Counted from the stretch's first letter, positions 55,341-63,589 are shown. The stretch: 64,000 nt of DNA from Aeromonas hydrophila subsp. hydrophila ATCC 7966 (GCF_000014805.1 NC_008570.1:3291001-3355000); one strand, 5' to 3'. A program made the numbers and translations. The notes: a model not told the origin generated them from the letters alone.

Positions 55341-55787
55341 TCAGGCCGAGCGGGGGTGGCAGCGCTTCTCCCGCACCTTCACCCAAACCCGATCAACAAG
55401 CAAAATCCCGGCCACCATGGCGGCGACAAACAACAGTACCATGGGCTGGCCGCTGGAAATGAGACTCAAGCCTGGCCCCGGGCAGATCCCCGCCAACCCC
55501 CAGCCAATGCCGAACAGGGCAGAGCCCCCGATGAGGCGGCGGTCCAGTTTGGGGGCCGGCACGCTGGCCATGGGTTCCCCCAGCAAACTGCGCTTGAGCG
55601 GTTTGACCAGCAGGAAGTAACCCGGCATGAACGCCAGCAGTGCCCCGCCCATCACGAACGCCAGGCTGGGATCCCAGTGACCCGCCAGGTCGAGAAACCC
55701 GATGACCCGGGCCGGATCTATCATGCCGGAGATGGCAAGACCCAGACCAAACAGCAGACCCGCAAGCAAACTTGTCAACAATGCCAT
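55341..55787 (-). CDS. YeeE/YedE half-transporter, second subunit
   Basis: This 148-residue membrane protein starts at the ATG at 55787 (MALLTSL). It has four hydrophobic helices, with GLALAISGMIDPARVIGFLD-like sequence early (here LGLAISGMIDPARVIGFLDL) and a second half carrying GIGWGLAGICPGP, the Cys/Pro motif of the YeeE/YedE family. Such proteins import thiosulfate or other sulfur species. Paired half-size copies as here (this one and the one immediately upstream) likely form one transporter. Confidence 0.85.
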   Translation of the reverse strand: MALLTSLLAGLLFGLGLAISGMIDPARVIGFLDLAGHWDPSLAFVMGGALLAFMPGYFLLVKPLKRSLLGEPMASVPAPKLDRRLIGGSALFGIGWGLAGICPGPGLSLISSGQPMVLLFVAAMVAGILLVDRVWVKVREKRCHPRSA

Positions 55788-55800
55788 GATGATCAACCTG

Positions 55801-56214
55801 TTATAAAACGTGGTGGGTGAGAAAGACGGTGATGAAGCCGGCCGCCATAAAGGTGAGAGTGGCGACGATGGAGCGCAGGGAGAGCCGCCCCATGCCGCAG
55901 ATGCCGTGGCCGCTGGTGCAGCCATTGCCAAGGCGGGTGCCGATGCCGACCAGCAGCCCGGCCAGCAGCACCAGTGGCCAACCTGGCAGGGTGCTGAATG
56001 CGGGCATGCTGGCCCACCCCAGGCTCAGCGCCAGCCAGGCCCCCGCCCCCAGTCCCAGCAAGAAGAGCAGTCGCCAGGGTGCCCTGTGTTGCAGCGCACC
56101 GGCCAGAATGCCGCTGATCCCGGCCACCCGGCCGTTGAACAGCATCAGAATGAGGGCCGCGAGCCCCACCAGCATGCCGCCGCCCAGAGAGAGCAGCCAT
56201 TGGCTTTCCATCAT
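55801..56214 (-). CDS. YeeE/YedE half-transporter, first subunit
   Basis: This 137-residue membrane protein has about four helices and the family signature GIGTRLGNGCTSGHGICGMGRLS, with the Cys that contacts sulfur substrates. The start overlaps the repressor stop by 4 nt (56211-56214, ATGA). It forms the first half of a split YeeE/YedE transporter with the gene 13 nt downstream. Import of thiosulfate, sulfide-derived or persulfide sulfur is inferred from the family. Confidence 0.87.
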   Translation of the reverse strand: MMESQWLLSLGGGMLVGLAALILMLFNGRVAGISGILAGALQHRAPWRLLFLLGLGAGAWLALSLGWASMPAFSTLPGWPLVLLAGLLVGIGTRLGNGCTSGHGICGMGRLSLRSIVATLTFMAAGFITVFLTHHVL

Positions 56215-56528
56215 CGAGATTCCTTATTTTCTGAGTGACAAAAATGGGTTTGCAGCGCCGCCAGCACATCGACGGCCGCCTCGCTCACCAGCGAGTAGTA
56301 GATCTGCTGGGAGACCTTGCGCGAGCGGATAAGGCCCTGGCGCTTCAATACCGACAGTTGCTGGGAGAAGGCCGACTGGCCGAGCTGACTGTGAGCCAGC
56401 AATTCCCCAACCCCCTTTTCCCCCTCCACCAGCTGGCAGAGCACCAGCAGCCGCTCAGGATGAGCCAGCGCCTTGAGCAGGGAGGCGGCGGCTGTCGCGT
56501 GTCTGTTCATCTCGTCGAATTGGCTCAT
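56211..56528 (-). CDS. ArsR-family repressor, BigR/SqrR-like persulfide sensor
   Basis: This 105-residue winged-helix repressor has the helix-turn-helix in QLGQSAFSQQLSVLKRQGLI and the wing in SRKVSQQIYYSL. Two cysteines, in LVLCQLVEGE (about Cys31) and in the C-terminal HFCHSE (about Cys96), sit where BigR and SqrR carry the dithiol that senses sulfane sulfur. No arsenic- or cadmium-type metal motif is present. It overlaps the YedE gene and is divergent from the DUF2892 gene, across an intergenic region with a repeated box. It probably derepresses the array when persulfides form. Confidence 0.83.
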   Translation of the reverse strand: MSQFDEMNRHATAAASLLKALAHPERLLVLCQLVEGEKGVGELLAHSQLGQSAFSQQLSVLKRQGLIRSRKVSQQIYYSLVSEAAVDVLAALQTHFCHSENKESR

Positions 56529-56533
56529 GGCAG

Positions 56534-56591
56534 TAAATTAGCAATTGCTGATATTTGGTTCTATTGTATAAAGTGACACTAAATTAGCAAT
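56534..56591. promoter_or_regulatory. duplicated operator box for the BigR-like repressor
   Basis: The 12-bp sequence TAAATTAGCAAT occurs at 56534-56545 and again at 56580-56591. The first lies within a larger partial dyad around TTAGCAATTGCTGA. The copies flank the start sites of the divergent repressor and DUF2892 genes, 46 bp apart, well suited to one repressor controlling both. Confidence 0.6.
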
Positions 56592-56615
56592 ACCTAAATT
56601 AACTAGGAGAAGGTC

Positions 56616-56801
56616 ATGACGGTAGATAACGGAGTCAGAGTCGTCGCGGGCTGCATGTTGCTGCTCTCGCTGCTGCTCACCACCTGGGTACACCCGGGGT
56701 TTGTCTGGCTGAGCGTCTTTGTCGGGGTCAACCTGATCCAGAGCGCCTTCACCGGTTTCTGTCCGGCCGCGATGCTCCTCAAGCGGCTGGGGATGAAATA
56801 G
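56616..56801 (+). CDS. DUF2892 (YgaP-like) small membrane protein
   Basis: This 61-residue protein has two hydrophobic helices (about residues 8-26 and 28-47) joined by WVHPGF, with FTGFCPAAMLLKRLG at its end. That Cys-Pro ending is typical of DUF2892 and of the membrane part of the rhodanese YgaP. It is divergent from the BigR-like repressor and likely co-controlled. An AGGAGAAGG precedes the ATG. A role in sulfane-sulfur handling is inferred from family and neighbours. Confidence 0.85.
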   Translation: MTVDNGVRVVAGCMLLLSLLLTTWVHPGFVWLSVFVGVNLIQSAFTGFCPAAMLLKRLGMK

Positions 56802-56841
56802 CGTGACGAGTGACGATGGGGGAGAGCAGAAGGTGGAACGA

Positions 56842-56869
56842 GGGCGGTGAGGGTGCTCACCGCCCTTTC
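56842..56869 (+). terminator. terminator of DUF2892 gene
   Basis: GGGCGGTGAG (56842-56851) and CTCACCGCCC (56856-56865) form a perfect 10-bp stem, followed by TTTC. Confidence 0.8.
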
Positions 56870-57218
56870 ATCGTCCTGGCGGTAGCCAGCCGGCCCCGAT
56901 TATTGACAAACTTGTATCTAAATGTTGCTGAAAGGGTGATGAGGCTTTACCTCACCGCTCTGGATGAGTACCATCAGGCCGTCAATCAACAGCGGAGACC
57001 ATCAGTGGGCAACTCATCAAGTGACAGTTGTAGACCGACCCTCGTCGTCGGTACCCGGGTCGCGAGCTAGCCGCAGGTCTTCCTCTGCCGCATGCTCGCA
57101 GCCCTGCGAGAAGCGGAAATCCACTCCCCTCTTCTCTTTTTTACACTTGACGTCAGGTGACCTGGCTTTGCCATGACACCTTGCCTGCATAGTTTCTGCT
57201 TCCCACAAGGAGGCTGCT
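56870..57218 (+). other. long leader region before the ACT-like/mgtC pair
   Basis: This 349-bp stretch without a clear gene contains several inverted segments and pyrimidine-rich runs (57118-57143). An 11-bp palindrome CAGGTGACCTG is at 57154-57164, next to a TTGACG that could be a -35 element. Because mgtC genes are often controlled through structured leaders, a regulatory RNA is possible, but I cannot match it to a known class such as the M-box. Confidence 0.4.
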
Positions 57219-57593
57219 ATGCGTTTTATTTCAACTCTGTCCGTATCCAACCGGACTCACCCCCTGCTGAGCAGGCTGGGCCGCGGCTTGCTGCCGCTCT
57301 GGCTGCGTGGTAAACCGCGCCAGCACCACTACCGGCTGCAGATCCGTTGCGAGGATCGGGCCGACATGGAGCAGGTGCTGGATCTGGTGAACCACACCCT
57401 GCAACCGGCGGGCCTGCAACCCCTGCAGTCCCTGCGACCCGGTCGCAGCGGCGGGCGGGAGCTGGTGCTCAACCTGCACTGCACCCCGCCCCAGCGTCGC
57501 TATCTGGTGCAGTTCGTGCATCAGGTGGGGGTCCATCACCCGGTTCGCTGGGAGCTGCATCCCCGCCGCGACCCCGAACTCGTGCTCAATTGA
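57219..57593 (+). CDS. small ACT-like domain protein next to mgtC
   Basis: This 124-residue soluble protein has a Shine-Dalgarno AAGGAGG just before its ATG. Residues about 38-115 follow the pattern of the C-terminal ACT-like domain of MgtC: YRLQIRCEDRADMEQVLDLVNHTL, a central LQPLQSLRPGRSGGRELVLN, and a final YLVQFVHQVGVHHPVRWEL. The same layout is seen in the tail of the MgtC encoded downstream (VTYRVTALTQREHQKEVLHWLEEML). It may be a free regulatory partner of MgtC. The N-terminal 30 residues are basic and not assigned. The resemblance is by eye only. Confidence 0.55.
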   Translation: MRFISTLSVSNRTHPLLSRLGRGLLPLWLRGKPRQHHYRLQIRCEDRADMEQVLDLVNHTLQPAGLQPLQSLRPGRSGGRELVLNLHCTPPQRRYLVQFVHQVGVHHPVRWELHPRRDPELVLN

Positions 57594-57612
57594 TCGTGCA
57601 CGACTGATATCC

Positions 57613-57636
57613 GGGGCCAGCCATGCTGGCCCCTTT
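57613..57636 (+). terminator. hairpin between ACT-like gene and mgtC
   Basis: GGGGCCAGC (57613-57621) and GCTGGCCCC (57625-57633) form a perfect 9-bp stem, followed by TTT. It may attenuate or end the first gene before mgtC. Confidence 0.65.
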
Positions 57637-57796
57637 CAATCCGTTTCACCGCCCTGCCCGCCATCCTGGATGGACGGGCCGGGCGCCTCGTGCGTGTTTC
57701 TCGTCAATTCATGGCCTGCACGCACGGGGCCGTTGGCGGGGGTACCGTCCCCTCGCCCGCCTTCAGAAAGGCCATCTGCAACAGAAGGAGTACGCC

Positions 57797-58525
57797 ATGA
57801 GAATGTGGCAGCAATTCGACATGATCTCTCTGCTCGACACCCTGGCCAGCCTGCTGCTGGCCTTCGTGCTGGGCAGCCTGGTGGGGCTGGAGCGCCAGTA
57901 TCGCCAGCGCACCGCGGGCCTGCGCACCAACGTGCTGGTGGCGGTGGGCGCGGCCCTGTTCGTCAACCTGGCCCAGCGCATCTATGACCTGCACGGCGGC
58001 ACCTATGGTGTGGTGCACGTGGTGGCCTACATCGTCTCCGGTATCGGCTTTCTCGGCGCCGGCGTCATCATGCGTGAATCCGGCAACATCCGCGGCATCA
58101 ACACCGCAGCCACCCTGTGGGGCGTGGCGGCGGTTGGCGCCGCCAGCGGGGCCGGGCTGGCCATGGAGGCGATCCTCGGCGCCCTGTTCGTGCTGGCCGC
58201 CAACACCCTGCTGCGCCCGCTGGTCAACCAGATCAACCGCCGTCCGGTGGACAACACCGACACCGAGGTGACCTACCGGGTGACCGCCCTCACCCAGCGC
58301 GAGCACCAGAAGGAGGTGCTGCACTGGCTGGAAGAGATGCTGGAGCAGGCCAACTACCCGTTGAGCGAGCTCGACATCGAGCCCTTCGGCGAGCGGGATC
58401 TGGAAATTTCCGCGGTGCTGCTGGCCACCTCCATCGATGGCGACGAGCTCGACGCCCTGATGGTGAAGCTCGGCATCCACCCCCACATCAAGCAGGTGTT
58501 CTGGCGCGCCAGTACCACCGACTGA
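57797..58525 (+). CDS. mgtC: MgtC-family membrane protein
   Basis: This 242-residue protein has about five N-terminal helices with the family's LGSLVGLERQYRQRTAGLRTNVLVAVGAA and SGIGFLGAGVIMRESGNIRGINTAATLW motifs. A C-terminal cytoplasmic ACT-like domain covers about residues 155-240. MgtC proteins help survival at low Mg2+ and inside macrophages, and modulate the F-type ATPase in Salmonella. The ATG at 57797 has AGAAGGAG just upstream; a long in-frame upstream extension looks spurious. It ends at a shared terminator with scrR. Confidence 0.92.
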   Translation: MRMWQQFDMISLLDTLASLLLAFVLGSLVGLERQYRQRTAGLRTNVLVAVGAALFVNLAQRIYDLHGGTYGVVHVVAYIVSGIGFLGAGVIMRESGNIRGINTAATLWGVAAVGAASGAGLAMEAILGALFVLAANTLLRPLVNQINRRPVDNTDTEVTYRVTALTQREHQKEVLHWLEEMLEQANYPLSELDIEPFGERDLEISAVLLATSIDGDELDALMVKLGIHPHIKQVFWRASTTD

Positions 58526-58548
58526 CACCAGACTCCGCCATTGAAAAC

Positions 58549-58582
58549 GCAAAAGCCCCGCCACTGCCGGCGGGGCTTTTGC
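58549..58582. terminator. bidirectional terminator between mgtC and scrR
   Basis: GCAAAAGCCCCGCC (58549-58562) and GGCGGGGCTTTTGC (58569-58582) form a 14-bp perfect stem. Its A/T-rich ends serve both converging genes. Confidence 0.92.
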
Positions 58583-58601
58583 TTTTCAGGATGCGGGGAA
58601 C

Positions 58602-59627
58602 TCAGGCGACCCGGGCAGCCCGCTGACTGCGCCAGCGAATGCGCGGATTGATCACCTGGGCGGTCTGGGGCGGCGGGTTGCCCGCGATAAGCTTTTGCAT
58701 CAGCTCGAAGGTCGCCCGAGCCAGGGCCGGACAATCCTGAGCCACCGAGTCGATGTGCATGGGGATGCAGTCGAGCAGGTCGTGATCATCGAAGGTACAC
58801 AGCCGCATGCCCGTCTCCATCAGCCCCGCCTCGTTGAGGTAGCGCAGCACCCCCTCCAGCAGGGTGAAGGAGGCAGTGAAGAGCCCCTTGGGGGGCGCGC
58901 CGAGCTCGGCCACCAGCTCGGCCATCAACTGATAGCCCGAGCTTGGCTGGTAGTCGCGGTGGCGCACCCGGGTAGGGTCCGCCTCCAGCCCGGCGCGGTG
59001 CAGCCCCAGCTCATAGCCTGCCAGCCGGTGACGGCTGGGGGAGAGATCCAGCAGGCCGCCGAAGTAGTAAATCTCCTCGCCGCACTGGCCGGCCATCTCC
59101 TGCACCAGCTCGGCGGTGGCCTTGCAAGCATCGGAGATCACCATGGGCAGGCGTGACTCGCCGATGTGACGGTCGAGCTGCACCACCGGCAAGCGGTCGT
59201 GAATGCGGGCATAGATATCGTCGCTGTGGCCGCTGGAGGCGACGATGAGACCGTCCACCTGGCGGCTGATGAGGTTGTCCACCACCCGCTGCTCCAGGGT
59301 GGGATCATCCTCGGAGCAGGCGATGAGCAGCTGGATCCCCGCCTCCCGGCAGTGCGCCTCGAGGGCGCGGGCGATGCTGGCAAAGCCGAAGTTGGTGAGG
59401 TCGGGGATCACCAGCCCCCAGGTGTAACTGCGGGTCTCGCGCAAGGCGCGGGCATGAAAGCTCGGCTGGTAGTGGCACTCGTCCGCCACCACCTGGATCC
59501 GCTTGCGGGTGTCATCGGCGATGCGGTACTCCGCACTCTTGCCGTTGAGCACCAGACTGGCGGTCGCCTTGGACACCCCCGCCAACTCGGCTATCTGGGC
59601 AATCGTGATCCGTTTCTTCTTCTCCAC
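58602..59627 (-). CDS. scrR: sucrose operon repressor, LacI family
   Basis: This repressor has about 341 residues. The N-terminal helix-turn-helix is ITIAQIAELAGVSKATASLV followed by the hinge helix region (LNGKSAEYRIADDT), identical in layout to ScrR/FruR-type LacI members. The rest is a periplasmic-binding-protein-like effector domain. I chose GTG at 59627 (VEKKKRIT), which follows GGGAGG at a proper distance; a TTG 15 nt earlier is possible. It should bind the dyad near scrK and release it when sucrose or fructose derivatives are present. Last gene of the locus, 27 nt after scrB. Confidence 0.9.
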   Translation of the reverse strand: MEKKKRITIAQIAELAGVSKATASLVLNGKSAEYRIADDTRKRIQVVADECHYQPSFHARALRETRSYTWGLVIPDLTNFGFASIARALEAHCREAGIQLLIACSEDDPTLEQRVVDNLISRQVDGLIVASSGHSDDIYARIHDRLPVVQLDRHIGESRLPMVISDACKATAELVQEMAGQCGEEIYYFGGLLDLSPSRHRLAGYELGLHRAGLEADPTRVRHRDYQPSSGYQLMAELVAELGAPPKGLFTASFTLLEGVLRYLNEAGLMETGMRLCTFDDHDLLDCIPMHIDSVAQDCPALARATFELMQKLIAGNPPPQTAQVINPRIRWRSQRAARVA

Positions 59628-59654
59628 CTGGCCTCCCGGCAAACTGATACCGGG

Positions 59655-61070
59655 CTATTGTACTAGGCAGGCCGCCAGCGGCCAGTGATCGAGGCAAATT
59701 TTGCCGCCCGCGACCGGTTTGCCCGGCGCAAGTTGCGGCCCCGGTCCCGGGAAGTAGCGCGCCGACAGGGTATGGCGGCCGCCATCGACGAAACACTCGA
59801 GACTGGATCGATCGCACAAGACGGTGATGCCGCCGCCCTGCCAGGGGCAGCATCGCTCCTCCCACGCCCCGCTCTGCCAATTCAGACGGCGCAGCACCAG
59901 GCGCCCTGGCTGCCAGCACAGCTCGGCCACGGCGCCAAACCAGAGGCTCCCCTCGCCGCACAGCGCCAGATCGAGCCAGGCCGAGTCGATGGCCAGCCCC
60001 GGAAATTCGCCGAGCGTCCCCTCGAAGCGGGTCTGCTCCCCCTTCAGTGCCGCCAGCTCCGCCACCGGCCGCTGGCAGAGCCAGTCGCCTTGCCAGAACA
60101 GCTCCCGCGGGCAGCTCATCTGGTGCAGCCAGCCATAGGGAATGGTGGGCTGGCTCATCTCGTTCTCTTCCGGCAGTCCCAGCCAGCCAAACAAGAGGCG
60201 CCGCCCCTGGCTGTCCTGGGTGGTCTGGGGGGCATAGAACTCGAAGCCACTGTCCAGCTCGTGGAAAGCCCCGTGCACGAAGTGCATGCCATCGAAACTG
60301 CCCGCCAGCCAGCCGCACTGGTAGAGGTTGCGATAGTCCTCTCCCCGGGGGGCAATCCCCTGCGGGCAGCTGATCAGCACATGACGATCTGCCAGGGGGA
60401 AGAGGTCCGGACACTCCCACATATAACCAAAGTCCCCCAGCCCCCCGCGCCCGCTACCGGCGATGGGGCCCACCAGCGTCCAGGCATCCAGCGTGTCGCC
60501 GCGATAGAGCAGCACTTCGCCCTTGTCATCCAGGGTGCGAGCCCCCAGCACCATCAGCCACTGCCCGCCGTCGTGCCACACCTTGGGGTCGCGCACATGG
60601 CCGCTGTAGCCTGCGGGCAGGTCCAGCACGGGGCCCAGCTTGGCAAAGCCCCCCTCACCGTCGGCACGGGCCAGACACTGGTAGGCGGTGCGGCTGCCGT
60701 CCGGGTATTTGACGTTGCCGGTATAGATGAGGGTCAGGCGCCCCTGCTCGTCGCTCACCGCCGAGCCCGAGTAGCAGCCGTGGCTCTCATAGGTCTCGGT
60801 GGGCAGCAGCGCCACCGGTTCGTGCTGCCAGTGCAGCAGATCGGTGGAGGTGACATGGCCCCAGCCCTTGTTGCGGTGCTCGCAGCCCAGCGGGTTCCAC
60901 TGGTAGAAGAGGTGGTAGCGCCCGTCGTGCTCGATAAAGCCGTTGGGATCGTTAAGCAGCCCCACCGGGGCTGCCAGATGCCAGCGGGGCCGATGGGGAT
61001 CGGCCGCCGCCTTGAGCTGTCCGGCCAGCAGCGACCGGACAATCTGGTTGAGCAATGCGACGTCCTTCAT
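59655..61070 (-). CDS. scrB: sucrose-6-phosphate hydrolase (invertase)
   Basis: This 471-residue GH32 enzyme splits sucrose-6-phosphate into glucose-6-phosphate and fructose. The nucleophile Asp is in GLLNDPNGF, the RDP motif is in SGHVRDPKVW, and the acid/base Glu is in the WECPDLF box. A C-terminal beta-sandwich domain follows. The start overlaps the scrA stop by 1 nt (TGATG). Length is typical for ScrB. Confidence 0.94.
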   Translation of the reverse strand: MKDVALLNQIVRSLLAGQLKAAADPHRPRWHLAAPVGLLNDPNGFIEHDGRYHLFYQWNPLGCEHRNKGWGHVTSTDLLHWQHEPVALLPTETYESHGCYSGSAVSDEQGRLTLIYTGNVKYPDGSRTAYQCLARADGEGGFAKLGPVLDLPAGYSGHVRDPKVWHDGGQWLMVLGARTLDDKGEVLLYRGDTLDAWTLVGPIAGSGRGGLGDFGYMWECPDLFPLADRHVLISCPQGIAPRGEDYRNLYQCGWLAGSFDGMHFVHGAFHELDSGFEFYAPQTTQDSQGRRLLFGWLGLPEENEMSQPTIPYGWLHQMSCPRELFWQGDWLCQRPVAELAALKGEQTRFEGTLGEFPGLAIDSAWLDLALCGEGSLWFGAVAELCWQPGRLVLRRLNWQSGAWEERCCPWQGGGITVLCDRSSLECFVDGGRHTLSARYFPGPGPQLAPGKPVAGGKICLDHWPLAACLVQ

Positions 61071-62434
61071 CACTCCACCTTGTACTTGAGCAGGTAGGAG
61101 GCGGCGAAGGCGGCGCCAAAGGCGATCACCAACCCGACGATGTAGTGGATGAGGCTCATGGGCTGGACGATGGCCATGCCTGGAATACCGGTCAGCCCCA
61201 CCGCCGTCATACCCACCTTGGCCGCCACCACGTAGGCGCCGCCGCAAGCCCCGCCAAACAGGCCGGCCAGGAAGGGTTTGATGTAGCGCAGGTTGACGCC
61301 GAAGATCGCCGCCTCGGTGATGCCGAGCAGGCAGGACATGGCCGCCGGCACCGTGATGGCCTTGATCTTCACATCCCGGGTCTTGAAGTAGACCGCAAGG
61401 CAAGCTCCCCCCTGAGCCACGTTGGCCATGGCCCAGATGGGCAGCAGGAAGTTGACGCCGATCTGCGGATTGGCCAGCAGCCCTGCCTCGATGGCGTGGA
61501 AGCTGTGGTGGATGCCGGTGATGACGATAAGCGAGTAAGTGCCGCCAAACACCAGCCCCGCCAACCAACCCGCCTGCTCATAGAGGGCGCTCAGGCCGAA
61601 CGAGATACCATCCCCCAGCACCCGCCCGGCAGGGCCGATGAAGAGCAGCGCCACGAAGCCGGTGATGATGACGGTCAAAAACGGCGTGAGGATCAGATCC
61701 AGCGTGTCGGGGATGCGCCTTCTCAGCTGTTTCTCCAGGTGCGACATGAACCAGACCGCCAACAGCACCGGGAAGACGGTGCCCTGATAGCCGATCATGG
61801 CCACGTCCAGCCCGAAGAAGTCCATGGTCTTGAAGCCACCGGCCACCCCCCAGGCGTTAGTCAGCGCCGGGTGGGTGAGGATGCCGCCGAGGGTCGCCCC
61901 GAGGTACGGATTGCCGCCAAACTCCCGCGCCGCCGTAAAGCCGATCAGGATCGGCAAAATGATGAAGGCTGCCGAGCTGAACATGTCGAGCATGACGAAC
62001 AGGGCGCTGTCGGCATTGACCCAGCCGTAGGTGCGCACCATGCCGAGCAGCCCCATCAGCAGACCCGAGGCGACGATGGCCGGAATGATCGGCACGAAGA
62101 TGTTGGAGAGGGTCCGTGCCAGCCGCTGAGCCACGTTGAGCTTGGCCGTCGCCATGTCGGTCAGCTCCGCCTTGCTGGCGGTGCCGGTGCCGGTCAGCGC
62201 CACGAACTCCGCATAGACCTTGTTGACCAGGCCGGTGCCGAAGATCACCTGGATCTGGCCCGCGTTGCTGAAGCACCCCTTGACCCCCTCCAGCTTGTCG
62301 ATGGCGGCCTTGTTCACCTTGCTGTCGTCCGCCAGCACCAGCCGCAGCCGGGTGGCGCAGTGAGCGGCGCTGACGATGTTCTCCCTGCCCCCGAGCAGGG
62401 GCACCAGATCCTTGGCTATCGCACTGATATTCAT
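61070..62434 (-). CDS. scrA: sucrose-specific PTS permease, EIIBC
   Basis: This 454-residue transporter has an N-terminal EIIB domain with the phosphocysteine in AAHCATRLR (about residue 26), followed by the EIIC membrane domain with about ten helices (RVLGDGISFGLSALYEQAGW and GITEAAIFGVNLRYIKPFLAG are typical). No EIIA domain is attached, so phosphate should come from the general EIIA-Glc (Crr). It imports sucrose as sucrose-6-phosphate for ScrB. Confidence 0.94.
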   Translation of the reverse strand: MNISAIAKDLVPLLGGRENIVSAAHCATRLRLVLADDSKVNKAAIDKLEGVKGCFSNAGQIQVIFGTGLVNKVYAEFVALTGTGTASKAELTDMATAKLNVAQRLARTLSNIFVPIIPAIVASGLLMGLLGMVRTYGWVNADSALFVMLDMFSSAAFIILPILIGFTAAREFGGNPYLGATLGGILTHPALTNAWGVAGGFKTMDFFGLDVAMIGYQGTVFPVLLAVWFMSHLEKQLRRRIPDTLDLILTPFLTVIITGFVALLFIGPAGRVLGDGISFGLSALYEQAGWLAGLVFGGTYSLIVITGIHHSFHAIEAGLLANPQIGVNFLLPIWAMANVAQGGACLAVYFKTRDVKIKAITVPAAMSCLLGITEAAIFGVNLRYIKPFLAGLFGGACGGAYVVAAKVGMTAVGLTGIPGMAIVQPMSLIHYIVGLVIAFGAAFAASYLLKYKVE

Positions 62435-62517
62435 ATTTTTCCTCTTATGATCCGCCGCGCTGGCGGGCCCTTGTCACATGAGAGTAGGGGCTGTCGAGCC
62501 GGGCTTCTAGCCGCGGA

Positions 62518-63453
62518 TCAACAGCCGCTTGTGCCTGATCGCAAAAATTCATCCAGTTCGGTACGAGTCGGCAGCGCCGTCATCGCCCCCTTGGCGGTGG
62601 TGGCGAGCGCCCCGCAGCCGTGGGCCTGTACCAGGATGGCAGGCAGCTCGGCCAGCGTCGGCAGCGACGAACGCCCGGCCAGGGCCGCCAGCAGACCGGC
62701 GACGAAGGCATCCCCCGCCCCCGTGGTGTCGATGGGCGTCACTTTGGGCCCCACCCACTCCAGCAACTCGCCATCCAAACGGGCCACCACACCGGCCGCC
62801 CCCCGGGTCACCAGCACCAGCGCCGGCCCCGCCATGGTGGCGAGCCCCGCCGCCAGATCATCCAGACCGCTCAGCAGTTGCAGCTCCTCCACCGACAGTT
62901 TGACCACGTCCGCCTGCGCGATGGCTTCGCGCACCAGCGGCAGCATCTCGGCCGGGTTGCCCCATACCTCGGGCCTCAGGTTGGGGTCGAAGCAGACCCG
63001 TCCCCCGGCCGCCTTGATGGCAGCCATAGCCTGCAGGCAACTGCCGCGCACCGGTTCGTTGGCAAGCGCAATGGAGCAGGTAAGCAGCCACTGACCGACG
63101 TCGAAGCGGGGCAACTCATTCGGGGTGAGGAACTGGTCGGCGCTGGGGCGCACCATGAAGGTGAAGCTGCGCTCCCCCTCTTCATCCAGTGCCACCAGCA
63201 CGGTAGAGGTGCGATGGTCAGGATCGAGCCGCAGCGCAGCGATATCCACCCCCTCCCCGCTCAGGGTCTTGGCCAGGAAGCGGCCGAACGGATCGCCGCC
63301 GACCCGGCCGATAAAGGCCGCATCGCCACCAAGCCGTGCCACGCCAACTGCCACATTGGCGGGTGCGCCACCCGGACACTGGAGGTAGTGCCTCTCCCCT
63401 TCCGGGATCAAGTCCACTACCGCATCCCCCATTACCCACACACGATTCGTCAC
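62518..63453 (-). CDS. scrK: fructokinase
   Basis: This kinase of about 311 residues belongs to the PfkB/ribokinase family and phosphorylates the fructose released by ScrB. The first signature is GGAPANVAVGVARLGG, and the second, with the catalytic Asp, is DTTGAGDAFVAGLL. GTG at 63453 (VTNRVWVMGDAVVDL) matches the usual ScrK N-terminus and has GGAG 7 nt before it; an ATG at 63474 is also open. A ScrR-type operator lies just upstream, so it can be transcribed from its own promoter as well as from scrY. Confidence 0.92.
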   Translation of the reverse strand: MTNRVWVMGDAVVDLIPEGERHYLQCPGGAPANVAVGVARLGGDAAFIGRVGGDPFGRFLAKTLSGEGVDIAALRLDPDHRTSTVLVALDEEGERSFTFMVRPSADQFLTPNELPRFDVGQWLLTCSIALANEPVRGSCLQAMAAIKAAGGRVCFDPNLRPEVWGNPAEMLPLVREAIAQADVVKLSVEELQLLSGLDDLAAGLATMAGPALVLVTRGAAGVVARLDGELLEWVGPKVTPIDTTGAGDAFVAGLLAALAGRSSLPTLAELPAILVQAHGCGALATTAKGAMTALPTRTELDEFLRSGTSGC

Positions 63454-63511
63454 CTTGCTACTCCACTGCTGCATCGGATCGACTGCCAAACCCGGACTCT
63501 GTTCTGTTGGC

Positions 63512-63541
63512 TGACATTATCAGCTAAACCGTTTTAGCCAA
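63512..63541 (-). promoter_or_regulatory. ScrR operator overlapping the scrK promoter
   Basis: GCTAAA-CCGT-TTTAGC (63523-63538) is a 16-bp LacI-family dyad. On the minus strand a TTGGCT -35 element overlaps one arm and a TAATGT -10 element follows after 16 bp. Repressor bound here would block the scrK promoter. Confidence 0.75.
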
Positions 63542-63589
63542 CCAATAGATCCCGGCACCGGCTGCCATTTTTGTGATCGGGATAACGAA

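Noticed and set aside
56900..57110. Possible M-box or Mn2+ (yybP-ykoY) riboswitch before the MgtC locus
   Set aside because: Neither the conserved loops of the M-box nor the Mn2+ aptamer core could be found by eye.
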